A stretch of DNA of 64,000 bases from Prorocentrum cordatum (GCA_963575745.1 CAUYUJ010017806.1:1-64000); one strand, 5' to 3'; positions 18,201 through 28,070 are shown, counted from the stretch's first letter. The notes: a model not told the origin generated them from the sequence alone. A program made the numbers and translations.

Positions 18201-21200
18201 GGGGAGGATTCAGAGGGCGACGAGGGCGAGGCTGGTGAGGGAGAGGGCGGCGAGGGTGTCGAGGAGGGCGAGTACTGCGCCGCCGTCGCGGACGCCGACA
18301 TGCTGGCCGATCTGGACAAGCAGTGGCAGACCGTGCACCTCAGCCTCCAGAAGGCGGAGGTGATTGCGCGCGAGAAGCGGCGTGTGGAGGCACTGACGCG
18401 GCAGTTCGACGACATGGAGAATTTCCAGGACCGAGATTCCGACCTGCGCTTGGCGGAAGCCGCGAAAGAGGCCCACAAGGCTGCGAAGGCGCTCACCAAC
18501 TGCAACAAGGAGGCGCTCACGAAGAAGCTGGAGCAGACGGAGCAGAAGATTCAGGCCACGCGGCCTCCTCCGGGAGTCGCCGGGAAACGCGCGGCCGGTG
18601 GCGGCGGCGGCGGCGGCGGCGCGCCGGCCGGGGGCGCTGAGGGCGGGGGGGCGAGGCGCGCGGTGCGGGTCGTCGTGCCCACTGGAACCGAGCCTGTCAG
18701 CATGTTCTCCCCCGGTTTCTGGAGTGCTTTCGACCCCGTCGCGTTTCCCTACGGCGACGGCGTCTTCGGACTCGACAGGGAGGCGAAGTTGACGTACGAC
18801 GAGTGGTGCAGGTGCCTCATGGCTCGCGAGGAGCTCGAGTACGAGGTCCCCGACGACGTCTCGGCGCCCGACGCTGCGCGGGCGCCCGCGCCCGACGCTG
18901 CGCGGGCGCCCGCCGCGTCTGAGTCGCCCGTGCCGCGCTGGCGTCGCCGCGCGGACCTGCTCACGGCCCAGTATTGCCTCTGGCGCAGAAAGGCTATCAT
19001 TCAGTCGGCTAGGTTATTCGTGCGCAAGCAGCGTCTGGGGGAAAGCATCGCGGACCTCGCCGCACTGACGCCGGAGGATCTGGCGCAGGTCGTGGCCGTG
19101 CTCGGCAGGGGGGCGGGCATCAAGGAGGCCCTGGGCCTCGAGGGCTTGCCCCGGAACGTCAAGAGCGCGCTGCGCAGCATGCTGCTCAGCAACCGTGATG
19201 TCGTCGGGTCCGACGCGCACCGGACCACGCTGCGGCACATCAGTACCAGCTACACCCGGCTCTTCGGGCCTCCCCTGGTGTTCACGACGCCGAACATCGC
19301 GGACACTCGGAACCTGATGGTGTCCCTGATGTACGAGGGCGCCTCCGTACAGCGATGGCGGCTGCTGGAGGAGACTGCTCCTGTGATGCCCTCAACGCGG
19401 GACATGCTGCGGCGGGTGGCCGCTGACCCGGTGTCGCAGGCCATGGTCACGAACCTCATGCTGGAACTGTTCCTGGAGCATGTCGTCGGCGTCACGCGGC
19501 AGCGCGGGGCCACGGGCGTCTCCGACGGCGTGGCCGCCACGGGGGCGTGTGGAGCGTTCGGGCTCGTCCGCGCGTTCTTCGGACCCGTGGAGTCGCAGGG
19601 GCGCGGCGGCATCCATCCGCACATCCACCTGTGGCGCCTGCACCCGATGACCGGCGCGTTCCTCGCGAAGCTGCGCGCGGGGGACGTCGAAGGCCTCGAG
19701 GAGCGTCTGAGGAGGTGGAGGGAGGCCGTGCTCGCCAGGGTCGGCAGCGTGCAGTTCGACGCGGCGGAGGAGGTGGGCCGGCAGCTGGGCTTGGACGGGC
19801 CGGACCGTCTGCCGCCGCTTCCGCTCGGCCCGCGGGATCGACGTCTCGCGTTCGCGGACGGGAAGCGAGAGGAGAGCGACCTCCAATTGAAGTACGATAC
19901 CATCGCTGGCGCCTCGCGTCGTCAGCTCGGGAAGTTGTGCAAGAGGGCGTACGAAGAGGGCCGCCGCTCCGTCCGTGCTGACAACCAACTGTCCACAGAA
20001 GAGCTGCGGAATCAGGTTGCGGCCATGATGAACGTCGATCTCGTGGAGGAGCGGGCGATGCTGGAGCAGCAGCCCGCAATAGAGGGTCCGCTCCGGCAGC
20101 GCCCGTTCGCGCCGCTGGCAGATCCAGAGCCCGATCCCCATGAGCAGCGGGCACAGTACCCGGCGGTATTTGGAGAGCCTCTCACGGGTGCGCACGTGAC
20201 GCTGCAGCCGCAGTACCGCCGCAAGCCTGCGTACCGCGTGGTGCGCGCGGACGGCGCCGCGGCCATGCACTTTGCTGAGTGCCCGGGGGATGAGGCGCGG
20301 ACCTGGGCGCGCTGCTTCGCGCGGGACGCGCGCAAGTGTATCATCCGTGGCCACCTGCACAGGTGCGGTCCCACGTGCTGGAAGCACAAGACGAACGACG
20401 ATGTGCCTCAGCACTGCAAGGTGTGCCGGCTCGGCTTCTACCACGAGTACGAGACTGCGGTCTACAGCCACCCGTCCAGGAAGCGTCCTGCCGCCGCCTT
20501 CGTCTGGCGGCGCCTGCGCAAGGGGAAGGATTTGGTGCTTCCGGAAGATGCGAAGGTTCAGTACGCGTGCGGTCCGTTGGAGGAGGGGGAGTGGAACCCT
20601 CCTGGCGAGCGCCTGGATCTGGACGACGTTCCGGCTGAAGGCTACGGCCCGTGGCCGCACCGCTGCAACCGGTACGGCAGAGCTGGTCGCGTCGACGTGG
20701 TGCGGTACCACCCGTGCCACGGGAGCACGAACCCTGTGGGCCAGGTGTGTCTGCGGAGCAACCTGGACGTCCAGTGCCTGGACCGCGTGGTGCTCGACCT
20801 GCCGGGCGACGACAGCGTCGGGCGCGCGCCCGCCAGCGACCCTGTTGTGCCGCCGCCTCCGGAGCCCGGTGCGTTCGCCGAGCCTGTTGGCGAGGCATCG
20901 CACGCGCTGGCTGGCGCCGGGACTGGCGGCACCGGTTGCGACGAGGGCACTGGGCAGAGCGGAGGTTCCACGGGTTCCGGGGCGTCGGCCGCAGCGCAGG
21001 GCGGGGGCGGGGCGGCCGAGGGGGCGGCGCGCGCGGCTGCGGCGGGGGGCGGGCGCGTGCCCGTGGGGCGCCGCCTCGGCCTGCCCAGGGGAGGAGGTTT
21101 GCTCGGCGGGGCGCCGACCACGATGGACGATCCGAACGCGGGGGATATCTGGGGCTTCAGAGAAGAGGATGACGAGCCGTGGGATTTGGCCGATGCGTAT

Positions 21201-24200
21201 GGCTTGGATCCGCCGCCTCCGCCGACGCCGGAATTCGAGGACATCGCTGGGTTCAGCGCGGCTTCGTGTTACGACGGCAGCCGGCCCGGGTTCGTGTTCA
21301 AGAAGGGGGGGCAGGGCCTGGGCTACTACAGCGACCGGCGCGCGGAGCGCGAGCTGCCAGAATCAGCCGTCGAGACAGAGCCGAGGTCGCGGGCGCCAGG
21401 CCGCGCCGCGTCGCGCGCGGCGGCGTCTGGCAGCCCTGCATCGAGCGCGCCCGCGTCGCCCGCCGCCGCCGCAGCTGCTGGCGCGAGCGGCAGCGGTCCG
21501 CCCGGCAGCCTGCGGGAGCACGTGTTGCACTCGCTGGAGGCCGTGTTCATGGACGCCATCAATATGGCGCACTACCAGACGGACTACACGACCAAGGCGG
21601 GGCCGATCGCGGGAGACCTCGGAGTGCTGCACGCGCAGAGCACCGGGTTGGAGTGGCTCCGACTCCAGCAGAAGGCGGAGCGGGAGGCGGATGAGGCGGC
21701 GGAGGCGGAGGGCGAGGAGGACGTCGACGGGGCCCGGGCCGCTGCTGCCGCTCGTCGCAGCGGCTGGGGCGGAGTGCTCGACTCTGCCAGGCGAACTGTC
21801 ATCAAGCTCACGACCAGCTCGCACCGGGCGCTCCTGAAGAAGCTGCCCGAGATGATGTTCCAGATGCAGTATGGCCACGAGTGCTATTGCTCCCATGACA
21901 CCTGGACTCTGTATTGCAAGGGGATCGTGGCGCTGGCGTTCCAGGCAAGCTCCGCCGTTCATCAGAAAAAGGACGACTTCTGGACCGACCCGCGCGCAGA
22001 CCACATCGAGGTGGACCAGCCGGCCGCGGGAGAAGTGGACGGCGAGGGGGGCGGCGGTGTCATGGATGCGCTGGACGAGGCGCGCGCAACGCTGCACGCC
22101 CGTGTCGTCGACGGCGTTGTCGGGGAGGGCGCGGCTGCCGGTGCTGCTGGGGGGGGGCAGCCCGAGCAGGAGCAGCAGCAGGGTGTCGAATACAGCGCGC
22201 GGCTGGACCACGACATGAAGATGGACTGGCTGCATCGCGGCGACAGGGAGCCCCTGAAGTCCATGGGCATGTACCATTACGCCATGTACGTGTACACCGC
22301 GCAGGCCAACCCGCTCCACTTCGACCCGCAGGACTTCGAGACGTACGCGTTCGCGGACACGCACCCGGCCGCCGCCTCCCGAGTGCAGAAGCTCCGCGTC
22401 GGCGCGCCGTTCAGGGTGCCCAAGTTCTTCGGCTTCACGATGCCTTCGAAGGAGAAAGACCCAGAGGTGAACGCGCTGTTCAAGTCTGTGATTTTCCGTC
22501 CGTTGCAGCCGGCTGAGAAGGGGGCTGCGGCCTGGGCGCCCTACAGGGCCGGTGTCAACGCGGTCGGGAAGCATCGGCCTGCCTGGGAGGAGTGGTGGGC
22601 GAAGCAGGTGGCGTTGTCCAGGCAGTACGAGGAGTGCGAGCGGCGAGCTGGAAAGTGGTTCACGATCGAGGACATTGATCTGAAACGCGGCTCAGAGGAG
22701 GGCCCGGGCCATTTTGCACAGCAACCCAGCGCCGCCGAGTTCATGGCACGCTGGACCGTCCAGGTCGCGACGAACCTCGACGTGGAGGCGGAGGCGAAAG
22801 GGCGGCCGCGAATCAAGATCCGTCCGGAGGCCAAGGATTTCGAGGGGTCTGCTGAGCTGCAGGCAGTGGGGAATCGGCCTGCCGGGGAGGCGGACGAGGA
22901 GGAGGGGGCGGGCGCCGGCGGCGGAGCGCCTGACGGTTTGGCTCAGGAGGTGGACGAGGGCGAGGCGGACGAAGCGTGGGCGGCGCACCGACAGATGCCC
23001 GCGTTCGCCGTGCCGGATAGCCAGGTGCCCGCGGTGGCCCAGTTGGAGCAGATTCGTGGGTCGTCGCAAAGCTTGGTCTATAAGAATATCTTCCTTGAGG
23101 GCTATGCGAAAGACCATAAGCCTCAGCCTGCTGCCGCGAGTACTGGAACGCAGACGGGCTTCTGCGGTCTCGACTTGGGCGACTCTCAGTTCGAGGAGGG
23201 CAAAGCACAGCAGAAGGAGGCGTTCCGATACAGGAAAAAGGGAGCTGAGGGCTTGCCTGGGGATGGCGACGGGCGGAGCGGCCTCGCGGGTTCGGCGCCT
23301 GCCGTGCTCGTGCCTGGTCGGCCGCCGCCGCCCGCGGTTGCCGGCGACGCGGAGCCTCCGCGGCGGGCGCGCGACATCGCGGAGGGGCTGTTTAACGAGT
23401 GGGCGACCAGGGCGGACAACCCCGTGACGTTCAATAAGGAGCAGAAGGCGGTGGTCGCCCTGGTCGTGGGCCAGGTGGAGGCCATCGTGGCATACCAGCA
23501 AGATGTGGACAGCGGAAAAAGCCCCAAGCCGGTGGAGCAGATGGCTCTCCTGCTGCACGGGGAGGGCGGGGCGGGGAAGACGGAGGTGGTGAAACTGCTG
23601 CGACGTCTGCTCAACGAGGTGTTCGGCGCGGGATCGGAGATCGCCGTGGCCTCGTCGAACAGCGCTGCGCGCGTCATCGGGGGGGAGACGATCCACAGCG
23701 GCTTCGGGCTGAGCGGCCAGCAGGCCATGACCATCGCTAGGCTTTCGGGGCAGAAAGTCGATGACATCGTGGACCGCATGAACGACCTCAAGGCCGTCAT
23801 CGTGGAGGAGGTGTCCATGGTGCCGCCCCAGCTTCTCGGCGCTGCATCGTTTCGCATGTGCAAAGCCCGTAAGGCTAAGTATAATTGCGATGTGAACCTG
23901 TACATGGCGCGGGGGCACATGTTCGGGAAGGTTCCGATTGTCATGTTCCTGGGGGATTTTTATCAGCTGGGGCCGGTGAGCGGCAAGGGCAGAAGGTCTT
24001 CCTTGCTGCAGCGTGAGTCGCCCGAGGCGCCGATTCACGTCCGCAATGGGCAGTCCATGTTCCTGGACGGTGTCACCCACGCCATGTTTCTGTACGAGAC
24101 GCACCGCTTCAAGGACCGTCTCGTTACTCCGCACGCGCCCTGCCCCTTCATGCCCGGGTTCTTGAAGACCATGAGGCAGGGCAAGAAGTTTACGGCCGAG

Positions 24201-27200
24201 CAGAAAATGGTGGTGCAAGGGTGGGTGGTCCGACCCGGTAAGAACGACAAGCGGCTGCAGGACCCCCATGTCAAGGACGGGTTCGAGATGGGCATCGCCT
24301 GGGAGGCCGTGCACAGGCAGATGCAGTATCGGGCCGTGCGAGAGGCCAGGGATAAAGGGCAGATGCTGCTGTACGTGCAGGCCGTGGACCTGCCTCCAAA
24401 CAGGGACTTCGTTGAGGAGCATTACAAGGCCATGCTGCAGGTGCCGAACGTGAACAACACTGGTCACCTCATCGGCATGTGCCCGCTGTACATCGGCATG
24501 CGTGTGCGGCTGAACGTGAAGTTGTCGGCGAAGCACCAGATCGTGCAGGACGCCGTGGGGGTAGTCAAGGACGTGAGGTTCCACCCGCAGGAGTTCGAGA
24601 CGCCGGACGCGGATTGGCGCGAAAAGAAGCTTCACGACGCCCACCGGCTCGGTTATTATCGATGCAAGCGTTTGCCGCGCGGTGTCCTCGTCGAGTTTGA
24701 TGGCCTCAAGAAGGACTTTGGGTTCGGGCAAGGGGTCGTGCAGATCGCGCCGCACAGGGCGTCCTGGGAGTGGAATCATCACTACGACGACGATGGCGAG
24801 CGAAAGCTTCGGAAGGTGAAGGTTACGAGGTACCAGATCCCGTTGCTGCCAGAGAAAGTTCGCACCGTGCAGACTGCGCAGGGCCTGGGTATGGATGCGG
24901 CCACCATGGTGCTCCAGAAGCCCATGAACATGGGCGCCGATGACTGGTGGCTGCACTTGTACGTCATGCTCAGTCGCGTTCGCGTGGCCCACCGCGTGCT
25001 CGTCTACAACCTGCCGCCCTGGGACATCCTGCAGCGGGGCCCGCCGCAGTACGTCCGCGAAGGGGTCCAACGCTTTGAGAAAAAGATGGGGGAGAGTTTC
25101 GAAATCGCGAAGCAATGGGCGCAGGATTACGGCTGGGACGTGGGGGATGGGCCCGCCGCACGGGGCGCCCAGGAGTCGAGCTCGGCGCCCGCGCCGCCGC
25201 CGGTGCCGCCGCCGTCGCCGCTGGGCCCGTCTCGTGACGCGGGGAGCTCGGCGGGCGTCGGTGAGGGGGCGGGCGACGACGACGACGACGACGGATCAGC
25301 TCCTTCGGACGGGGAGGCGGCCCCTGCGGCGTCTGTGCATACGCCTCTGCCCTCGCACGCGCTGCGCCCGGGCCAGGCTCTGACGGTGCCGCCGGCATAC
25401 ATTGCGCCGGACGCTGGGCCTGCGGGGCGGGGCAGGGGCCGCGGCCGCGGCGGCGACGCGACGGGGGCCGGAGATGCGGCGGCGGCATCGTCGACGGGGA
25501 GCGCTGTTTCGCGGGGGCGCGGGCGCGCGGGTGGCGGCCGCGGTGCTGGTAGGGGCGCCGTAGTGCCGAGGGATCTTTGGGGGGACATGTTTCGCACGGC
25601 GGCGACTGTTGGCGATGGTGCAGAGCCGCCAGAGCTGCTCCCGCTGGACCGGGATCTGTGCATGGCAGCCTACGGCGTGTCCCAGGAGGATGTCACCAGG
25701 GAGCTGCAGTGGCACTGCGGCCACGGCTCTGGCGTGGGCATCGCAAACCTCGGCAATACTTGCTTCGTGAGCGCAGTCGCGCAGGTGCTGCTGCGCCTGG
25801 CTCCCTTCCGTCGGCTTCTCCACGAGCACGGCCAGAATTGCCCTTTGAACACAGAAACTTGCCCGGTGTGTGCGCTCGGAGCTCAGGCCGCGGCTCTCTC
25901 TGTCCAGGGCGTGGGGGTCGACGCCGTCGCGCCGCTCGCTACTGCCGCGCGCGCGGGGCTTTTCGGTCAGCGAGAATTCACAGAATTCGATCAGCAAGGG
26001 AGACCGAAGCAATGCGACGCGTCAGAGTTCTTCCTGGCCGCCCTTCGTGCTGTCACCGAGGCTGGATATCAGGTACCGACACCGCATCACGGTGCGCGCA
26101 CTGCGCTCCAGCAGCACGTTTGCGGCATTGCGTTGCGGCAGCGGAGGCGATGCGACGTGTGCCGGGCAAGTTCGGACACGGGGGTGATTGATTCGCGCTT
26201 GAAGCTGGTCCCTTCCGAATTGCTCGGCCCCGACCACCGGGGGGCCTGCGATCTGGAGGATTTGATCCGACTGGAATTGAGGCATATTGGCGGGCCAGGT
26301 CAAGGATGTCCGGCGCACGCACACCTCAGTCGTGCGCAGAGGGAGGCGGCCGGGGTCTGTCAAGGCATCAGGGTGTATACGGGCAATCGCTGGGAGCGAT
26401 CGCCGCCGGTGCTCTTCGTGACCGTGGAGCGGGTGGTCACGCGCGCTGATCGGAGCGAGTGGTACGACAGACGCCCTGTGCGCTTTCCTCAGATTCTGCG
26501 GCCTGTGGATGCCGAGTGCGAGTACGATTTCTCTGGGGTCGTTGTGCATCAGGGCGAAAGCGCGAAGAGCGGCCATTATTATGCGTGTGCAGCCGTGGGT
26601 GTGAACGAATACGCCAAATTCGACGACGAAGCTGTTCAGCCCAGGACTTGGGCGCAGATTGCCAGAGACCACCAGGTGCACGTTGGCGCCTATGTGTTTG
26701 CGTATGTGCGCAGGGCGGGTCCGCGGGGCGGAGGCGGCGGGCGCGCGGCGGCGGGGTCTCCGGGGGGCGCCAGCGGCAGCGGTGGTGCGGGACCCTCTGG
26801 GGCGCCGCCGGCTCCGCCGACTGCGCCTCTCGGGCATGCAGGCGGGCGCGCGGCGGGGTCTGCGGGGAGCGGCGATGGCGGCGGCGGCGCTGCTTCCAGC
26901 GCCCCTGCCGCGCCGTCTGCGCCGCCGAGTGCGCCCGCCGGGCAGCAGGCGTCGGGGGGCGAGCCACCGGGCAAGCGGCGTCGGGCGGGTGGCGGGGATC
27001 CTGGCGCTGGCGACGGGGACCCCGGCGCTTCGGGGCAGCCGCAGCAGCCATTGCGCAGGGGCAAGAAGCGCGGGCTGTCCCCGCCGGCTCTGGGCAGCAC
27101 GGGCGACGAGGACGACGACGCTGGCAGGGCCGCTGGCGTTCCGTCCGCGGACCCGGCTCCTGCTGGAGTCCAGCCAGGCGCGGGGGCGTCGCTCGCGGGG

Positions 27201-28070
27201 GACGAATGGCGTCGCTTTACGCCAGAAAACATTGACACCGCGAAGTGCATGGCTCGTACCTGGGCGGACGGAGCTGGCGGGCAATGCCGGAGCGCGCCAA
27301 AGCAGGGATGCGGGGATCTGTGCGGGCAGCATTTCAAGCAGCAGCACAAGGATGGTTGGCATGGGCGTGTGGACGGGCCCATCCCGGAGGGAAAGTTGAA
27401 GGTGTTCAAGGAGAAGAACGCAGGCAAGGCCCCGCGTGCGGCGCCCGCGGCTGAGGCTGGCGCGACTGGCGAGGGCGCGGGGCGGGCCGCGGTCGTCACG
27501 CGAGCAGGTGCTGGGTCTGCCAGCGGAAGCGGGCGGGGGGGGGCGGCGCGTGCAGAGGCGGCTCCGGGGGGAGGGCATGCAGGCAAGGCCCCGCGCGCGG
27601 CGCCCGCGGCCGAGGCTGGCGCGAGTGGCGCGCCCGCGGGGGGGCCCGCGGAGGGGCGATCCGCCAAGGTGCCCGCCAGCGATGGCGTCGCCGCGAGGGC
27701 GCCGACAGGGGGCGGCGACGGTGCTGGAGGGGCTGGCGCGCCCAGTGCGGCTTCGGCCCTGTCGTCGGGCGAAGAGCGCGGGGAGCGTGGCAGCCGCGCG
27801 AGCACGCGGGATATCGCTGCCGCTGCTGCGGAGGATCGCGCGCGGCAGGAGGATCCTGATGAGAGGCGGCAGCGCCTGGCCATCGCCGAGCACAACCAGC
27901 GGCAGGACTTGATCGGCGAAGTCGTTGGAGCTTTCGTGGCGCGTCGGGAGGGCGTGCCCGTCGGAATTGGCAGGTGGACTGAGGAGAGGCTGCGACAGAC
28001 GTTGCGCCGCCTGCGCGGGGGCGGAGATGACGAGCCAACGATCGTGGCGGTGTCGGACGCGGCTCTCTGA
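15141..28070 (+). CDS. Giant Helitron Rep-helicase-USP protein
   Basis: 4309 codons, first residues shared with the end of the upstream ORF. Approximate residues: finger C-x2-R-x-W...QC...CGSH (345-395); C2H2 finger CRLCDKNFATHAGFMTHVHE (476-500); DUF6570-like ICAGCHGAL...ANDLWIG (768-822); HUH motif HPHIHLW (His1494, His1496); Cys/His cluster then HPCHGSTNPVGQ; Rep tyrosines HYQTDYTTK (Tyr2145, Tyr2149); Pif1-type helicase with Walker A GEGGAGKTE (2807), VIVEEVSM, FLGDFYQLGPV, ETHRF and YVMLSRVRVAHR (about 3280); C19 ubiquitin-specific protease (3533-3860) with GNTCF (Cys3541), SGHYYACA (His3812) and KFDDEAV (Asp3828/3829); second C-x2-R-x-W finger (4036-4094). Rep nicks and joins DNA in rolling-circle transposition, and the helicase unwinds it. 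USP role unknown. Stop TGA 28068. Confidence 0.8.
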   Translation: MRAWCRARGGVARMGDALAARLQQLEGDREYRVEAAEGARRSPSGDLKPPVYLADLKPQAIPEWPVWQQLLKLKPQAARQVAAFVRRERAGVGLTWNLAAGHWDLDQQRLLAALERDPALLAAVEKDDAAANNDKDVLIALDDFRARHGGVWPDAFADRRGEPDFKEAKLARGVARVATKYSQEFVRIWLDRTCSQWLRLAGCGDEVVGGGGGGDDSSGGGGGGGGGSSSGSGANGGPASGSGSGAQGPGDGGAGGDGDGGAGGGAGRLLGGGPKRQAPEGPGPRTRGAARRDQERLQQERLRKEEEERLRGKTVKAGDVEVNVALDDPHVSEEGTLPAWLLDPAPCVAGRCVARVWHPHRGVHVLGQCRHSCKGEGQFCGSHGRPEQRPFGEWDPDQRHSSLTRECPERYGLAVKEARKRETDAGGAPPAPTPAIAAARKARVPRLQPEYVALPCGERRPLRAFKEAPEALPPFPCRLCDKNFATHAGFMTHVHEKHHGWPEYRKRLFYLAEQWPQQDDDVRPVRPQEWRQCVEAFSEHLVTGSHDWPACAAPADSGEAAAAAAAPDAPRAWWKPPGADGAVPPAGVDMPPVDLDALGAAPAASDVEGPEPGQSRRAVRSRVACCVCARLHWADELQRVHFWQQPDGAGERSLLCDQVPKPPARAELEAARGEASEAAGAQAQAMRLTQRQRAHALLDPARYHARWRFVREGPNGVERPGGIPLEELEASAVRDPGPDGKLWLLHKKCFKIDRRQSDGVLVADAKQKVPICAGCHGALSKRLPTMPPCALANDLWIGRLPPPLRNLTLGAKLLLPIARGIVRRFNCKADSGEWAPIDQKIKAYVGNFVAFPQADGGRQVLSLPPRESDLVEFVQIVFAGSDPATLQKALLEELGVPLADFKRAYEYLRDTNEQCAAVRWDEEAAQNFADPEGDGDGDGSSLLGLPRCLAACVAVGGKGGDARQEGPADAVQPGAGSAPPKRTSAGAASAEGEANAAADGGGEAGGGCGDPTGEDAAGAGGEDSEGDEGEAGEGEGGEGVEEGEYCAAVADADMLADLDKQWQTVHLSLQKAEVIAREKRRVEALTRQFDDMENFQDRDSDLRLAEAAKEAHKAAKALTNCNKEALTKKLEQTEQKIQATRPPPGVAGKRAAGGGGGGGGAPAGGAEGGGARRAVRVVVPTGTEPVSMFSPGFWSAFDPVAFPYGDGVFGLDREAKLTYDEWCRCLMAREELEYEVPDDVSAPDAARAPAPDAARAPAASESPVPRWRRRADLLTAQYCLWRRKAIIQSARLFVRKQRLGESIADLAALTPEDLAQVVAVLGRGAGIKEALGLEGLPRNVKSALRSMLLSNRDVVGSDAHRTTLRHISTSYTRLFGPPLVFTTPNIADTRNLMVSLMYEGASVQRWRLLEETAPVMPSTRDMLRRVAADPVSQAMVTNLMLELFLEHVVGVTRQRGATGVSDGVAATGACGAFGLVRAFFGPVESQGRGGIHPHIHLWRLHPMTGAFLAKLRAGDVEGLEERLRRWREAVLARVGSVQFDAAEEVGRQLGLDGPDRLPPLPLGPRDRRLAFADGKREESDLQLKYDTIAGASRRQLGKLCKRAYEEGRRSVRADNQLSTEELRNQVAAMMNVDLVEERAMLEQQPAIEGPLRQRPFAPLADPEPDPHEQRAQYPAVFGEPLTGAHVTLQPQYRRKPAYRVVRADGAAAMHFAECPGDEARTWARCFARDARKCIIRGHLHRCGPTCWKHKTNDDVPQHCKVCRLGFYHEYETAVYSHPSRKRPAAAFVWRRLRKGKDLVLPEDAKVQYACGPLEEGEWNPPGERLDLDDVPAEGYGPWPHRCNRYGRAGRVDVVRYHPCHGSTNPVGQVCLRSNLDVQCLDRVVLDLPGDDSVGRAPASDPVVPPPPEPGAFAEPVGEASHALAGAGTGGTGCDEGTGQSGGSTGSGASAAAQGGGGAAEGAARAAAAGGGRVPVGRRLGLPRGGGLLGGAPTTMDDPNAGDIWGFREEDDEPWDLADAYGLDPPPPPTPEFEDIAGFSAASCYDGSRPGFVFKKGGQGLGYYSDRRAERELPESAVETEPRSRAPGRAASRAAASGSPASSAPASPAAAAAAGASGSGPPGSLREHVLHSLEAVFMDAINMAHYQTDYTTKAGPIAGDLGVLHAQSTGLEWLRLQQKAEREADEAAEAEGEEDVDGARAAAAARRSGWGGVLDSARRTVIKLTTSSHRALLKKLPEMMFQMQYGHECYCSHDTWTLYCKGIVALAFQASSAVHQKKDDFWTDPRADHIEVDQPAAGEVDGEGGGGVMDALDEARATLHARVVDGVVGEGAAAGAAGGGQPEQEQQQGVEYSARLDHDMKMDWLHRGDREPLKSMGMYHYAMYVYTAQANPLHFDPQDFETYAFADTHPAAASRVQKLRVGAPFRVPKFFGFTMPSKEKDPEVNALFKSVIFRPLQPAEKGAAAWAPYRAGVNAVGKHRPAWEEWWAKQVALSRQYEECERRAGKWFTIEDIDLKRGSEEGPGHFAQQPSAAEFMARWTVQVATNLDVEAEAKGRPRIKIRPEAKDFEGSAELQAVGNRPAGEADEEEGAGAGGGAPDGLAQEVDEGEADEAWAAHRQMPAFAVPDSQVPAVAQLEQIRGSSQSLVYKNIFLEGYAKDHKPQPAAASTGTQTGFCGLDLGDSQFEEGKAQQKEAFRYRKKGAEGLPGDGDGRSGLAGSAPAVLVPGRPPPPAVAGDAEPPRRARDIAEGLFNEWATRADNPVTFNKEQKAVVALVVGQVEAIVAYQQDVDSGKSPKPVEQMALLLHGEGGAGKTEVVKLLRRLLNEVFGAGSEIAVASSNSAARVIGGETIHSGFGLSGQQAMTIARLSGQKVDDIVDRMNDLKAVIVEEVSMVPPQLLGAASFRMCKARKAKYNCDVNLYMARGHMFGKVPIVMFLGDFYQLGPVSGKGRRSSLLQRESPEAPIHVRNGQSMFLDGVTHAMFLYETHRFKDRLVTPHAPCPFMPGFLKTMRQGKKFTAEQKMVVQGWVVRPGKNDKRLQDPHVKDGFEMGIAWEAVHRQMQYRAVREARDKGQMLLYVQAVDLPPNRDFVEEHYKAMLQVPNVNNTGHLIGMCPLYIGMRVRLNVKLSAKHQIVQDAVGVVKDVRFHPQEFETPDADWREKKLHDAHRLGYYRCKRLPRGVLVEFDGLKKDFGFGQGVVQIAPHRASWEWNHHYDDDGERKLRKVKVTRYQIPLLPEKVRTVQTAQGLGMDAATMVLQKPMNMGADDWWLHLYVMLSRVRVAHRVLVYNLPPWDILQRGPPQYVREGVQRFEKKMGESFEIAKQWAQDYGWDVGDGPAARGAQESSSAPAPPPVPPPSPLGPSRDAGSSAGVGEGAGDDDDDDGSAPSDGEAAPAASVHTPLPSHALRPGQALTVPPAYIAPDAGPAGRGRGRGRGGDATGAGDAAAASSTGSAVSRGRGRAGGGRGAGRGAVVPRDLWGDMFRTAATVGDGAEPPELLPLDRDLCMAAYGVSQEDVTRELQWHCGHGSGVGIANLGNTCFVSAVAQVLLRLAPFRRLLHEHGQNCPLNTETCPVCALGAQAAALSVQGVGVDAVAPLATAARAGLFGQREFTEFDQQGRPKQCDASEFFLAALRAVTEAGYQVPTPHHGARTALQQHVCGIALRQRRRCDVCRASSDTGVIDSRLKLVPSELLGPDHRGACDLEDLIRLELRHIGGPGQGCPAHAHLSRAQREAAGVCQGIRVYTGNRWERSPPVLFVTVERVVTRADRSEWYDRRPVRFPQILRPVDAECEYDFSGVVVHQGESAKSGHYYACAAVGVNEYAKFDDEAVQPRTWAQIARDHQVHVGAYVFAYVRRAGPRGGGGGRAAAGSPGGASGSGGAGPSGAPPAPPTAPLGHAGGRAAGSAGSGDGGGGAASSAPAAPSAPPSAPAGQQASGGEPPGKRRRAGGGDPGAGDGDPGASGQPQQPLRRGKKRGLSPPALGSTGDEDDDAGRAAGVPSADPAPAGVQPGAGASLAGDEWRRFTPENIDTAKCMARTWADGAGGQCRSAPKQGCGDLCGQHFKQQHKDGWHGRVDGPIPEGKLKVFKEKNAGKAPRAAPAAEAGATGEGAGRAAVVTRAGAGSASGSGRGGAARAEAAPGGGHAGKAPRAAPAAEAGASGAPAGGPAEGRSAKVPASDGVAARAPTGGGDGAGGAGAPSAASALSSGEERGERGSRASTRDIAAAAAEDRARQEDPDERRQRLAIAEHNQRQDLIGEVVGAFVARREGVPVGIGRWTEERLRQTLRRLRGGGDDEPTIVAVSDAAL
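25737..26720 (+). other. Ubiquitin-specific protease (C19) domain within the Helitron ORF
   Basis: The catalytic Cys box is GIANLGNTCFVSAVAQVLL (Cys codon 25761). It is followed by CDASEFFLAALRAV, one CDVC pair of the usual zinc site, and the His box GVVVHQGES...SGHYYACA (His codon 26574) with KFDDE (26616-26630). The triad is complete, so hydrolase activity is plausible. The domain lies in frame after the helicase with only a low-complexity Gly/Pro/Ala linker between, so it is part of the same polypeptide and not a nested gene. Confidence 0.85.
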
